Program-made: the position numbers and the translations under genes
Shown: positions 26,645-38,000 of the stretch, piece by piece
Layout of the letters: each line of letters opens with the position of its first letter
How positions within the stretch are numbered: position 1 is the stretch's first letter
Assembly (NCBI RefSeq): GCF_026262505.1
Contig: NC_067205.1
Span: 14,632,001 to 14,696,000 of the forward strand
Origin: Trichomonas vaginalis G3
Lineage: Eukaryota; Parabasalia; Trichomonadida; Trichomonadidae
Direction: 5' to 3'
Length of the DNA: 64,000 nt
The notes under the pieces: model-generated
Database searches by the model: none
What the model saw: the letters and a program-made list of their open reading frames with translations, nothing else
What the model was told of the DNA's origin: nothing

Positions 26645-27367
26645 ATTTTTATATAAATGACAGAACAAAAATATAACATTTCTACTCAGCAGGAATGAGA
26701 CCCTTACTGACTATGTATTCGTTTAATGCTTGATGAAAACAATGGTACATATTATCGTATGGGTATACACAACGTCTGTTTCCATCGTCGTCGTATATGT
26801 AGAGCTCAAATCCAGTCCAACCTTCTTTTGTACAATATGTAGCTTTATTTAAGTATGCATTTATGTAGATAAGGCAATTTTCTTCATCGCTCCAGAAATA
26901 ATTTTTCGTCATTGTTGAAATAGTTTTCGTTCCTCTGCGACCATAAGGAATGTATGCAATGAACTTTGCGTCATATGGGATTGTAATATATTCAGGGTTT
27001 CTTTCATCGTCAATGGGTCTGTCTTTGTTAAAATGCATGTTTCTCAGTTTTACTTGAGTTTTGAATAGTTCACGGAAACGTTCTGGGAAAGAGTCATAGT
27101 AAATGTAGTCGGACATGTCTTTGTAATGAAATAAAAAATTTAAAAAAATAAAAATAAGGTTATTTTTATTTAGTGAGGACGGTAGTGAAGTCGTTAGTGA
27201 AGTCGTTAGTGAAGTCGTTTATGTATCAGATGGTTTTGTAAATATTTAAGGTTAAGTTGGTGTTTGTGTTTGTGTTGTAAAATATACGTTACCGGTTTTG
27301 TAAAGTGTCAAACCGTTAACTTGGGTAAGGTGGAACGCAGTGCCGCCGTACCCAAGTTAGGGATACT
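26645..27367 (-). repeat. Right terminal inverted repeat of element 1 (723 bp)
   Basis: This is the complement of 4862-5584, including the tip hairpin, the 12-bp repeats and a full copy of the 144-aa gene. The exact length match suggests recent homogenisation between the ends. Confidence 0.95.
26682..27116 (-). CDS. TIR-encoded 144-aa protein, right copy
   Basis: The predicted protein is identical to that of 5113-5547. Its leader and downstream sequence are part of the same inverted repeat. See the left copy for composition. Two identical copies in an element whose other genes are decaying imply gene conversion between the ends or very recent insertion. Confidence 0.75.
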   Translation of the reverse strand: MSDYIYYDSFPERFRELFKTQVKLRNMHFNKDRPIDDERNPEYITIPYDAKFIAYIPYGRRGTKTISTMTKNYFWSDEENCLIYINAYLNKATYCTKEGWTGFELYIYDDDGNRRCVYPYDNMYHCFHQALNEYIVSKGLIPAE

Positions 27368-29313
27368 AACTATTTTTCGTTCATTTATATTAATTTTGTA
27401 TTCCCGATTTACATTCACTAGCAAATCAATGCATTTCACACTTTAAATGACAATTAAATTCTAAGACATTGCTAGAACTGCAATTTCCATAAAAAGTTTT
27501 AGTGTAAATTGCTTAAATAAATAATTATTTTCATTATTTTTCTCCAACAAGCTTGAAAATCAAACGAAAACTTTACAAAATACTTATTTACTCATTTGTA
27601 AATATAAATTTCTAACAATTTTTATCCTGAATTTAACATAATACTGTATTTCTAAAATTTGCACTAGTTCATTCCTAATTGATGCTCGGATTTCGGTATT
27701 CCATATGTGGTATTACAAAAACAAAAATTTTTGTTGTCAATCAATCTCATTGAAATTATTGGTTTTCATATAGAATGCCTATATATCCAAAACAGGATAA
27801 CAATTTCATTCACTAGGTGATTAAGTCGTTTTTACAATTATTTTATATCCGATTCTTTTTCAATAGAATTCCTATCGTCAAATTATTTTTAAAAACAAAT
27901 GTTATTACAAACCTGATATTGATTTTATTTTTCTAATATTTAATAATCTATTTGAAAAGTTCACAAAAGTTAATGGTATCATTTGGTAATCAAATTCCTG
28001 ATAAAGTGATAAAATATAAATGATATGCTAAAAATATTTTTTTGATTTGTCCGGTGCAACTATTACGCAAAATCTCGTAATGCTTTCAATTTTATTCCAT
28101 ATCAATCTATCCTCATATCTCAAATTGTCTTTTATAATTTTGTTCTTTTTTTGCAAAAATGGAAATTGAGAGGTTAAGAATTCAATTTAATAAGGTATTA
28201 GCTATTCGTTCTTATTTGTTTTTAAATTATAAGACATCATCATTTTTGCTAATTATTTTTAATGATAAAAGTTATTCATTTCCCACAATTTCCCAAATTA
28301 TCGCATATTTATTGTTTTGTTCATTTCGTTTATGCTACAATATACATATCTTGTTTAAGTCATTTTCATGATAAAATCACAAAATTTCCCATAAAAGAAT
28401 TGAACCTTTCAACAACCTAGAAAAGTTATGTATTTATAACATATATGCATAATCCGATTTAACCTTCTATTCATGTTGCTTATACTCCCACATATTTATC
28501 ATGAGAGATTTTTCAAACACTTTCAAATCAATGTTTCACTAAGTTTTTGAAGTATAGATCTTCTCATTGTTTCAGAATCTTTTATAGATTTTTTTATTCA
28601 TTGAGAAATTTTGCAAATTACCTCAGACTTTTCAGAGGATTGAGTGGCAACTCAATCCTCTGAAATAGTCTGTGGTAATTTTTAGTCTCTACACTATTTC
28701 AATATAAGCTCCATTTTTAAACAGTTTTTAAAAATCGAGCATTGAAAAGTGTGATGAGACTTTCTCATTATCAAAATCGTTTTAAAAAAAATGAAATTTT
28801 GTCTTGACTTTGATCAATATCAAGTAGCAAGTGCTTTTCAAATGCCTTAATTGTATTATTATCAATCTAAAATATTAATAATGATCGTAATTTGAGAGTT
28901 TTATATTCGAATCGTAAATTAGTTGATTGTATTCCATTATTTTCATAGTTGTTAATTTCAATTAATTAGATTATTTCTGAAAACAATAGAATTCATAAAC
29001 ATGTTTAAAATATAGCTTACCTTAAAGAACATTTAAATACCTGCTAAGAATTGTAAGCTTATTTTCGATATTTTTTAGAATTTCTAAAAAAATATGGTCA
29101 GAATTAAGGTAATTGTAAACAGTGAATGCCTGAAATGGCTCAGAATTGTCGATAGCAATATTTTAAAAATGTCTTTTGGCTCCTAAAGCACCTTTGATTG
29201 ATAAGATTTTAGAAACCATTTTCAGATTTTATTTTTAGTGTCTCCCCCTAAAATTTGTGTAAATTGATAAAAACAGAAGATATAAAATATACGCTTTCTT
29301 TCAATAAAAAATT
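27368..29313. other. Host intergenic region with a long hairpin
   Basis: No gene is supported in this AT-rich stretch. At 28615-28682 a hairpin with arms of about 31-33 nt (CAGAGGATTGAGT and complement at the apex, loop GGCA, AATTACC...GGTAATT at the base) stands out. Confidence 0.6.
28615..28682. repeat. Long imperfect hairpin
   Basis: The arms 28615-28645 and 28650-28682 are complementary with only a few mismatches and two extra bases. The inner 15 bp are perfect. It could be a miniature inverted-repeat element or a structured RNA; nothing else identifies it. Confidence 0.65.
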
Positions 29314-30816
29314 ATGGAAGCTCCACCGAAGAAAGTCGTTGAAGCTCCCCATCGATCCAAGAGTGAGATACTTAGATCAGTACGTCAGATGCTAGAGAAT
29401 GATTCTGATCAGATGGATAACTTTCAAAATCTTGTGGCCCAGCCAATCTTAGAATTTCTAAGAGTCCACGAAGATCAGTACAAAGACTGGCCAGGTGTGT
29501 GGAACCTGTTTACAGGCTTTCCTTCGTATTTTAAATTCTTAAAACAAATCGCACGCGAATTTTCAGAAAATTGTCGTGATGCAAATATTACAGGTCCATT
29601 TACTTCATGGGTTCAAACTATACCACGTATAATATCATGTTATCTTGGATTCTTTCATGATTACCATATTAATAATGAATTGTTCAATCAAATTCGCCAA
29701 TCTTTCGAAGATTTTAATTCCGTTTGTTTGAATGGAGAGAAGGAGTTTGGTATGCTTTGTAAGGATTATTTTAAAGAACTACTTAATTTTATACCCAAAT
29801 TGCTCAAAGAGCTTCAGCCAATGAGATTTGTAATAGCTCCTACAGCAAATGATTTCTCACAACTTGAAAATGTTGTTGATCAACTTCAATCTGCGATTCA
29901 GAAGTCAAATGCTTCATTAAATGATGATGTACCTCAAAAATACGACGGATACTTGTTCATGAAGATCAAGGCACATGATTTCTTCGGAACTGTTTCAGAG
30001 GCATTCAAACCAGATACAGGAGACCGTTACAAAGCTCATATTATTTCAAAAGTTTCAAATAGATCGCAATTATATACAGATCAGATTAAAATTATGCTTG
30101 AAGCCACTCGTAAATCGCCAAACATCAACATTCTTAAGGTAGTTAAGATGATGGAAGACGAATTATTTTATTATGTAATATTTCCTTTCACAGAAGAAAT
30201 GGAATTATCAGCAATTCTTCAAAGAGGTGGTAAACTTCCAGAAGAAGCAGCTAGACCAATCTTCAGGCAGCTAATGCACGCGATACAACATTTACATTCG
30301 CTTGGCATTGTTCACGGCCATATAACCCCTCAAAACATAATATTATATAACGGAAAGATTAAACTCTACGACTTCTCTTATTGTCATTTCGCTAAAAGAG
30401 GAGAGAAAAAAGGACAAATTTTGAATTCTACGGCTTATGCATGCCCAGATTCATTAAAAGGTCGTGTATTTGATGGAACTGCTGCTGATATCTGGTCTGC
30501 TGGCGTAATTCTCTTTGAATTATTAACAGGAAAACCATTATTTAATGCAAAAAATTCGGACGTTCTTAAAAACAAAGTTCTGAGATGTACGATCGTATAT
30601 CCAAAAGAATTCTCGCCGTCCATCATTCCTTTACTTCGTGGAATCTTAAATCCATTGCCACAAGAAAGATTAACAATAGAACAGATTCTTTCTCACGCTT
30701 GGATGAAGAAGATCCATGAAGTGACAATGAAAAACTTACTTGCTGCTACCCCGCCTGTTTCTCCAACTGTTTCTCCACTTGCAACTAGACCCGGATCGCC
30801 ATTTGGCAAAAAATAG
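29314..30816 (+). CDS. Predicted pseudokinase with N-terminal helical domain (500 aa)
   Basis: Residues about 200-470 have a protein-kinase fold pattern: IFRQLMHAIQHLHSLGIVHG, a DFG-like YDFSYC (D353), a CPDSL in place of APE, DIWSAGVILFELLTGKPLF, and a final helix ending LSHAWM. The catalytic HRD motif reads HGH (334-336), so the catalytic Asp is His and the protein is probably inactive as a kinase. The N-terminal about 200 residues are helical and faintly recall a RhoGEF (DH) domain, which I cannot confirm. A TTTCAATA element precedes the ATG. Likely role: scaffold or allosteric regulator in signalling. Confidence 0.8.
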   Translation: MEAPPKKVVEAPHRSKSEILRSVRQMLENDSDQMDNFQNLVAQPILEFLRVHEDQYKDWPGVWNLFTGFPSYFKFLKQIAREFSENCRDANITGPFTSWVQTIPRIISCYLGFFHDYHINNELFNQIRQSFEDFNSVCLNGEKEFGMLCKDYFKELLNFIPKLLKELQPMRFVIAPTANDFSQLENVVDQLQSAIQKSNASLNDDVPQKYDGYLFMKIKAHDFFGTVSEAFKPDTGDRYKAHIISKVSNRSQLYTDQIKIMLEATRKSPNINILKVVKMMEDELFYYVIFPFTEEMELSAILQRGGKLPEEAARPIFRQLMHAIQHLHSLGIVHGHITPQNIILYNGKIKLYDFSYCHFAKRGEKKGQILNSTAYACPDSLKGRVFDGTAADIWSAGVILFELLTGKPLFNAKNSDVLKNKVLRCTIVYPKEFSPSIIPLLRGILNPLPQERLTIEQILSHAWMKKIHEVTMKNLLAATPPVSPTVSPLATRPGSPFGKK

Positions 30817-31700
30817 TTTATTTTATAGATTTTTTGTTATTATTGTGTTTATAGATATAAATATTTCATGTTATTTAAATTTATACCTCGAAATTTTGTT
30901 GCAATGCAATCAAAACTTTGAATATCGAAGCTATGACTTCCACGCTGTAACAATAATCGAGTTTCATTGTTTTACAGATAATAATAAGAAATCGAATAAA
31001 TCGATCGTTGGAGAAAAAAAAGCAATCGAAAATTTCAAGGTTTTTCATCGCCAATTGTTGATTTTGGTGAAGAAATATGCATAAATACTATTGTATATTG
31101 AGAGTTCGAGTAGATATTCTATTAATCATCCATACCGGTAAATTTTGCATTCAAACTTGGAGTTCAGACTTTCGGTTAATAAAAAAGTATGTGTGACCAG
31201 TTGTCAGCCAGAATATTTTATCAATTTAGTCGAATGTCACATATCAAATTGATTGCAATTAATTTACTGGCTTTTAGGAGAGAAATCCACTAATTATAAA
31301 AAATTATACAAAGGATTAATAAAATTCAAAAGTTAAAAGCTAAATTAATGAATTGTCGGAATGAATCCATTACGGCAAAATTTCCCAACTTTAGAAAAGG
31401 AATAGGAACCTCCAAATCAATGATTCTATATCAGTGCTTTGTCGGTTCCTATTCCTAATCAAAGGTTCGAAAACTTTGGTGCAATCGATGCTGAAAAATA
31501 TATAGTCTATCTATATATCACCCAACCTCGAATTCTAACTCTAAGTCCTGCGATTTTCCATATTGCGTCATCAAACTTTTCTATCCATTAAATAAAGAAA
31601 GATTAATTTGATAGAATATGTGACACGATAACACAAGCAGCATTTGATAAGCATAAGTTTTATGAAATGCTCCAAATATTGTTTCATAATGCATCACAAC
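30817..31700. other. Host intergenic region with inverted repeat
   Basis: No gene is supported. A 13-bp perfect inverted repeat, AGGAATAGGAACC (31398-31410) and its complement (31444-31456), encloses 33 nt. Confidence 0.6.
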
Positions 31701-31837
31701 TAAAATCATGAAATAAAAATTTTAAAATTGTCACTTTTTTTAAAAAAAAGTGTAATTGTGTTGGAATTACCCTCATATCAATAGTTGATTTCGTATTGTT
31801 GATTTCGGGAATAGTTTTTTGGAGTGTTGGATCAGGT

Positions 31838-32521
31838 ATGGAATATTATGAACAGATTCCTTTTTTAATTTCAATTCCACTTTATCCAGACCCTTCTTCT
31901 CCATATGATAAATTATATGGATTACCACATGACATGATACCGGTTCAAACGAATTCAACTAATCTAACATTTTCTACGACTTTTTTGTCCGGCTACAGCT
32001 CGAACGTTGATTTATATCTTTTCCATAATTTTTGGGGATACAACTTTGAACTGCAAGCTACAGACTCTACAGGAAGAATCGTTTTAGACACAGATTTTAG
32101 TTTAAATCAAAACCTCTCAAATCCGCAAAAATCAAACATTTCTCGATCATTACTTCTTAACAATCCCATTAAAATATACGGGAAAGACATTGTTGAGATC
32201 TTTTGTCCATATGAGACACAAATTACAGACAAACTTGGTCTCAATTCCACATCACAGCTCATCTTTGCCAATATAAATCCAAATGTGTCTTCGTTACATC
32301 TTGGAAGTTACAATTTCAAGACATTAAGCAACGATTTGAGTTTTACGTTCACAAACTTTACGGCATATCCATACGATTACGTTTCTATACCACAAGCATA
32401 TATTACAGGCTATCGTGAAACAAATAAGAAGAATTTCCTCATCACAGGCCCTACATTATTTGTAATATTTGTAATACTATTTTTCGTTACGATATTCCTG
32501 GCTTATGTTTCTTATGAATAA
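31838..32521 (+). CDS. Membrane protein with a large ectodomain (at least 227 aa)
   Basis: The first in-frame ATG is at 31838, but the frame stays open upstream to 31712 and encodes a clear hydrophobic helix just before it (ITLISIVDFVLLISGIVFWS). The real start is therefore lost, non-ATG or on an undetected upstream exon. An ectodomain with several Asn-X-Ser/Thr sites (NSTNLTFS, NLSNPQKSNISRS) leads to a C-terminal transmembrane helix (FVIFVILFFVTIFLAYV). Two membrane segments enclosing an ectodomain suggest a surface or endomembrane protein. No family was recognised. Confidence 0.65.
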   Translation: MEYYEQIPFLISIPLYPDPSSPYDKLYGLPHDMIPVQTNSTNLTFSTTFLSGYSSNVDLYLFHNFWGYNFELQATDSTGRIVLDTDFSLNQNLSNPQKSNISRSLLLNNPIKIYGKDIVEIFCPYETQITDKLGLNSTSQLIFANINPNVSSLHLGSYNFKTLSNDLSFTFTNFTAYPYDYVSIPQAYITGYRETNKKNFLITGPTLFVIFVILFFVTIFLAYVSYE

Positions 32522-33303
32522 TATTAATAACAATTTTGTTTGTTTTCTTTTGTTTTTTTATTCAATTTCCAAAATCAATTCAATTTCGGATGTTTTAGTA
32601 ATAGAAGAATGTATGATTACACTTACTAATGAGTATCTCATTGAGTTACAGTGTTATTTGATGCAATGAAAAATTTATATTTTTTCATCAACCCAACCAA
32701 GCACTGTTTTACTATTAGAGTCAACTTGATATCATTTGGTTCAGTTTGCAGGCTTCTATTTGAAGAAATTCAATTTGAATTTTTTGGATTCTAGAATTCT
32801 TATAAATGTATACTATCGAATTTATTGTTTGTAAATTTTTTGTTTAATGCAGATTAAATAAAAATCATTTTATTAATTTTTGAACCTAAATAAAGTTGTA
32901 TTTTAATAATGTGCATGTTTCATCATTTTATATACCTAGAAATTTGATCAACTTTAGTTGCATGTGGTGAATTTAAGGAATAAATTCTCTGAAATATATG
33001 TTCATTTGATATTATTGGTATCAGCAATTAACATCAGTCAAATTGCATGGAAAGTTGATTTATTTGATATTTCTATAAGGATTATGAAATGATGGCAAGG
33101 GAATTTTATTTTCATAATGAGTCATGAAATTATTTTTGATCAAATCTAGTAATTAAGTGTGGGATTGATTTTACTTGAGTGAGATATGATCAATGCGCTA
33201 AAAAATAATTCAGAACAAAAATATTATTAAGCAAGATTGATAAAATAGTTTATCATTTTATTACATATAAATAAAAATTACATAAACATAAAGTTGAACT
33301 CTA
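32522..33303. other. AT-rich host intergenic region
   Basis: I see no gene or notable structure between the 3' ends of the membrane-protein gene (+) and the BspA-like gene (-). Confidence 0.6.
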
Positions 33304-34635
33304 TTATACATTGCCAAGCATCAAAGTCGAAGTGATTGAGTCAAATCTTCTTTTATGAGCTTGGTAAGCTTTGTAAGAAACGAAAATAATGATACCAGAC
33401 AGAACAGCAACAACAAGAACTGTACCAATAATAATCCAATTACGTTGTTTTGTTGTAATTCCAGATTTATTATCTGGTTCAACAGAAGGACAAGTTCCAG
33501 ACTTGTCAATTGTTACATTCAAGCCAAAGAAGGTCGTTCTGTTATAACTAGATGGTACAAAAATGGTCACATTTGATTCAAAAAGTGACATATTTTTATC
33601 ATTAATTTGATCGGCGCAAAAATAGAATTTTTTCAGACTTTGGCATCCGCTAAATGCTGTCTGATCTATTTTAGAAACACTTCCTATAATGACCATTTCT
33701 TGGAGAGAAGTACATCCCATGAAAGCTTTTTCTTCAATGGAATCTAAGTCCCCTAAAATGACGCATTTTTGTAAATTTTTACAATTTTCAAAAACACTTG
33801 AAGGAATATGAGTTACTTTTGCAGGAAGTTGTATTGATGTTATTAATGTTCCTTTGAATGCTGATGCTCCGATGAAATATACAGCTTCTGAAATGGAAAT
33901 TTGTGATAATTTAGAACATTCCTCGAAAGCTCCGTTACCTATGTAGCCTGTAGTAGGTGCAAGTGATATAGATGATATCTGTGTGTAAGATAATGCATAA
34001 TCGTAGATTCTTATAAGTTCATTTGATAATGAAATTGAATTCAACGATTTGCAATTGTAGAAAGTGTATGGAAGTAATCTTTTTACATTATCTAGTTGAA
34101 TTGACTCTAATGAAGTGCAATTTGCAAAGCAGCATTCACCAACAAAAGCCAATAAATTTGATAAAGTTATTTTTTTGAGATGAGAGCAATTTGCAAACGC
34201 ATAAAGCTGTATTCTTTCAACTTTTTCGAGTGATATTGTTTTAATGTTAGAATTCGTAAAAGTATACATTTCAATTTTTGAAACTTGCAGATTTAGTGAT
34301 TTAATTGAAGTATTTGCAAATGCAGATTGTTTTATTTCAGGCGAATTGTGTGGTAATTCTATGAAAATCAAATTTGAGCATCCTTCAAATGCAGATTCAC
34401 CAATTGTAGCAATTGGTGCTGTAATTGAAACATTTTTGATATTACTTAGGTATTGAAATGCGTTATCTGGTATTTCTGTATATTTTCCTTCAATGATAAC
34501 TGTGACAGCAATTTGATTTGGATCTGCTTCATCAATTTGTTGTCTTGAAAATGTAAAGTCCTCTCCACCTATTAGCAACTGATCACCATTTAAGGAAACA
34601 GAGGAAATAGAGTGGATAGAAAGTAAAGCAAACAT
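33304..34635 (-). CDS. BspA-like leucine-rich-repeat surface protein (443 aa)
   Basis: I start at ATG 34635; the TTG before it is not needed. A short hydrophobic N-terminus is followed by about 12 LRR_5/TpLRR-type repeats (patterns like AFEGCSNLIFIELP and AFMGCTSLQEMVI). A single C-terminal transmembrane helix (WIIIGTVLVVAVLSGIIIFV) and a short basic cytoplasmic tail end the protein. This is the architecture of the large trichomonad BspA-like family, which is surface-exposed and implicated in adhesion. It looks intact. Confidence 0.9.
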   Translation of the reverse strand: MFALLSIHSISSVSLNGDQLLIGGEDFTFSRQQIDEADPNQIAVTVIIEGKYTEIPDNAFQYLSNIKNVSITAPIATIGESAFEGCSNLIFIELPHNSPEIKQSAFANTSIKSLNLQVSKIEMYTFTNSNIKTISLEKVERIQLYAFANCSHLKKITLSNLLAFVGECCFANCTSLESIQLDNVKRLLPYTFYNCKSLNSISLSNELIRIYDYALSYTQISSISLAPTTGYIGNGAFEECSKLSQISISEAVYFIGASAFKGTLITSIQLPAKVTHIPSSVFENCKNLQKCVILGDLDSIEEKAFMGCTSLQEMVIIGSVSKIDQTAFSGCQSLKKFYFCADQINDKNMSLFESNVTIFVPSSYNRTTFFGLNVTIDKSGTCPSVEPDNKSGITTKQRNWIIIGTVLVVAVLSGIIIFVSYKAYQAHKRRFDSITSTLMLGNV

Positions 34636-35095
34636 CAATATGATAAATTGAGAAGCTTACCGGAGATACAAACAGAATTGCTAAAATATTTTCTTTTTCG
34701 ATCAGTATTCTAATGAATCAAAAATATGACTCCAATTCAAAATGAATTTCCTCATTACGACACAAAATATACAAATTCTTCTATAAATTTAAATTAAATA
34801 TTGTGTTTATTCTATTTTATGTGATAAAAGTGGAATATCATTGATTTTCAAATTTATGGAATTTCAAAATGCTTTTTATGACATAATATTGTATTAAAAT
34901 ATTAGAAATAAATTAGTTATTGATAAATTTATTATTTTGATTATGGAATATCTCAAAGAAAATGAGAAAATCTACAATCTTGGATTGTTTGAGTATAAAT
35001 AAGTGCCTTATCATCTGTTCTAGCAATATTTGCTAATAAAAGTGATTTTTGTTTTTCAAAGTTTCCAATGATTTGACAAAAATTTTGGCCTTTGG
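34636..35095. other. Host divergent intergenic region
   Basis: This AT-rich segment separates the divergent BspA-like and karyopherin genes and should hold both promoters. I see no perfect initiator box near 35096. Confidence 0.5.
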
Positions 35096-38000
35096 ATGGA
35101 TCAAGGAGCATATAATGCTCTTTTAGAATTCCTTCAAAACGCTACAGCACAACACCAAGAACAACAAAATGCCGCTTTAGAAGTTTTTAACCAATTTATT
35201 AATGTAGAAACAATTCCTTACATCTTTGAAGCACTTAAACAATCATCTTCAACTCCAATTCGTAGTTTCTGCATTATATTACTCAGAAAGATACGTATTT
35301 CATGCCAAGAATCATTCGATGATGGAATTTATGAAATGATTGTTCAAAATTTAATAGAAAATATACTCAAAGAACAGCAATATACCATTCGCGCAAACAT
35401 GGTAGAAGAATTAGCCGAATATCACTATATAAATACTGAGTTAATCACGAATTTTGCTCAAAATTTGTTTGAAAATCAAAATCTTATATCGACTGGTCTA
35501 TATTTCATCTTAAAATTCATCGATTTTGATGATGAGTATGGTGATTTCATCAATCAAATGCTTCCTTTATTACAAAATCAATTTGAATCGAATGATGAAC
35601 AGACAAGAACGCTTTCCTTTAAGATTTTCGAGAATGCTATATTCAGAGGCATCAAGTACATCGATATTTTGAATGAATGCGAATGGATTCCTGAATTAAT
35701 TTTTAATCATTTGCAAAGAGTTTGTACATCCAATGCATCATTCGATGAAGCCAAAGCAGTCATTGATCTCATCGAACAGGCACTCGCTAGCGAGTTTTAT
35801 TCAGGTTTTGATGAAAATCAACTAGAAATTTACACAGTTCTTGCAACCGGATTAGCAAATCAACAATTATCAGTTGATATTCGTCTATATATTATACAAG
35901 TTATCGATGATTTGTTCGAATTTCAAGTAGAAGAATCATTTTCAGAATCATTCCAGATTTTTATTGATTTAGCAGCAAACGTATATCAAGAATTGCCTGG
36001 ATCTGAAGATTACAGGATTCCTCTTGATCTGTTAGTCAATTCTAAGTTTTATGAAATTTATAATAGGTCATTTATGAGTATTATTGAGATTCTTCAGCCA
36101 TTTATCGAATCAGAAGATGAAGGAAAGATCGTTGTCAGCTTGAATATGTTTACAGATCTCTTTGCTTTGTTAGGAAAAGGGTATCTTCCTAATGCAGCAT
36201 CAAATATCAATGATTTGATCGAACCAATGACAAAATATTGCCTCTACTATCTATCTATTGATAACGCTAATATAGTTAGCGCTGCTGCTCAATTTTCTCA
36301 GGAATTATTTTCGGCATTACCGAACGAAATGCAAAATAGCCTCACAGAACTTTGCACCTCGCTTGCTCAGAACATTAATTTCATGCCAAACATCAATGCT
36401 TTGGCAAATATTTTGATGGCCTCATCAGTTCCTCCAGAAAACCACTTGGAAATACTCGATGAGCTCTTATCCTCGCTTTCTAATACCGATTCACCTATAT
36501 TTGCTGACTCATTGCTTCAAGCAATTGGATGTCTCATTGAAATTATGCCTCATGGCTATGATGAGCAGCTTTCTCAGCTTATTCCAGCTTTGAATACATT
36601 TATAGGAACAGGAGATAAGAATTTAGTCGCTCCTGCCTTCGAATGTTTTTCATCTTTAGTTGTAGCTTGCCCGAATCTGATTGTTAACCATGTAGAAGAG
36701 CTCGTTACAACAATTGTACAGCTGAACAAAGATTTGCATAACGCTATCTTTGATTCTGCTTTTTCATTATTAATAACTTTGGCTGGATACCTTCCAGATT
36801 CGATCCTTCCTCTCCTTGAACATGTTGATCAGTTCATTTATGACACAATTGTCAGACTCGACAGCATGAAACCCCATAAAGAAAAGCAAATTGAAGAAGA
36901 AGAGGAAGAATTCAACGAAGAAGAAAGCCAAAACGATGAAGAAGAGGAGAAAGATGAAGAAAGTGTCTTCGACATGAACGCTAAAACAGAATCTTTCGCA
37001 ATCAGAGCGTTAGGAGAGTTAATGGTCTCATTTCCATCTCAATTACAGAACAGAATGCCATTTTTACTGACCATGATCAAAGAATTGAATTCAAGCTGCA
37101 TGCCACAAGTCGTAGAAGCAGCTGTTCAAGCAGCAATTCCGCTTACAATGGCGATGATCAAAATTGGAAAGTCCGCTGATGATGTTTTAACAGCTGTATT
37201 GATGTCAACGCCTGTTGCTAATACAGTTAGTATATCAGCGGCCATTTGGACTGTCGTTGGAAGCGTTTTGGAGCAATTAGATCAAAATGGAATTGTTTCA
37301 TCCATAGGATTGATCTCAGCTTTTGCTGCCGAAGCTGTTGGATGCGTAGAAGACAAGAGGCATCCATTCCATCCTGTTCTTCAGCCTCCAGTTCTCAGAG
37401 CCATCCAAATTTACTGCGAAAGAGGCGGAGTTGAAGCAAGCGAAGACATTTTATCAATAATTCAGTATATCATCGATACAATACAGAGTTCTAAGGAAGA
37501 AGAGGAAGAAATTAATTTTTCATTGATGGTCCTTTCATCACCTGCGATCGCTGCATGCGCTGTTGCATTGCAGAATGAAGAGATGCTTGAAATAGCTATA
37601 AATTATGCCTTAACTGTCTTGCAACAAAACGAATCCCAAAAATTAATCAGCTCTGCCATCGAATGTCTCATAATTATCACAAAGCATCATCCACAAATGA
37701 TCGCAGAAAACGCTACTGCTGTCGCTGCCCAGATAGCTCCTTACTTAAGTAGTACAACTGAATGCGGAATTTCTGCAGTTTCATTAATTTTCGCTTTTAA
37801 CCTGTTTGCGAACAAAATATTGACAGACAAAGAAGCAGAGAATTGTTTGTCAATGTTTGGTTGCAAAGGAGATTCAAAATATCTCCCTTTGGCCGCAATG
37901 TTTGTCTTCAAATGCGCTACAACAAATCCAACCGTTTTTTCAAATTGGAGTTTACAAATTTCTTGCGCTTTGTTGTCGGCAAACGATGCGATCAGAAGAG

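Larger units (their letters stand above)
4862..27367. mobile_element. Complete Maverick/Polinton element 1 (22.5 kb, polB type)
   Basis: The element is delimited by 723-bp inverted repeats that begin AGTATCCCTAACTTGGGTAC at 4862 and end with its complement at 27367. Inside are the diagnostic Maverick genes: protein-primed DNA polymerase B, a retrovirus-like integrase with a chromodomain-like tail, a FtsK/HerA-type packaging ATPase and candidate capsid proteins. Size and gene set fit Mavericks known from Trichomonas. No clear 5-6 bp target duplication is visible: GATTTT lies left and AACTAT right. Several genes are frameshifted, so this copy is probably no longer autonomous. Confidence 0.95.

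Noticed and set aside
4856-27373. Target-site duplication flanking element 1
   Set aside because: The six bases on each side (GATTTT and AACTAT) do not match, and shifting the border by a few bases does not reveal a convincing duplication.
28159-28371. 70-codon plus-strand frame after the right end of element 1
   Set aside because: Hydrophobic low-complexity translation of T-rich DNA with no supporting signals.
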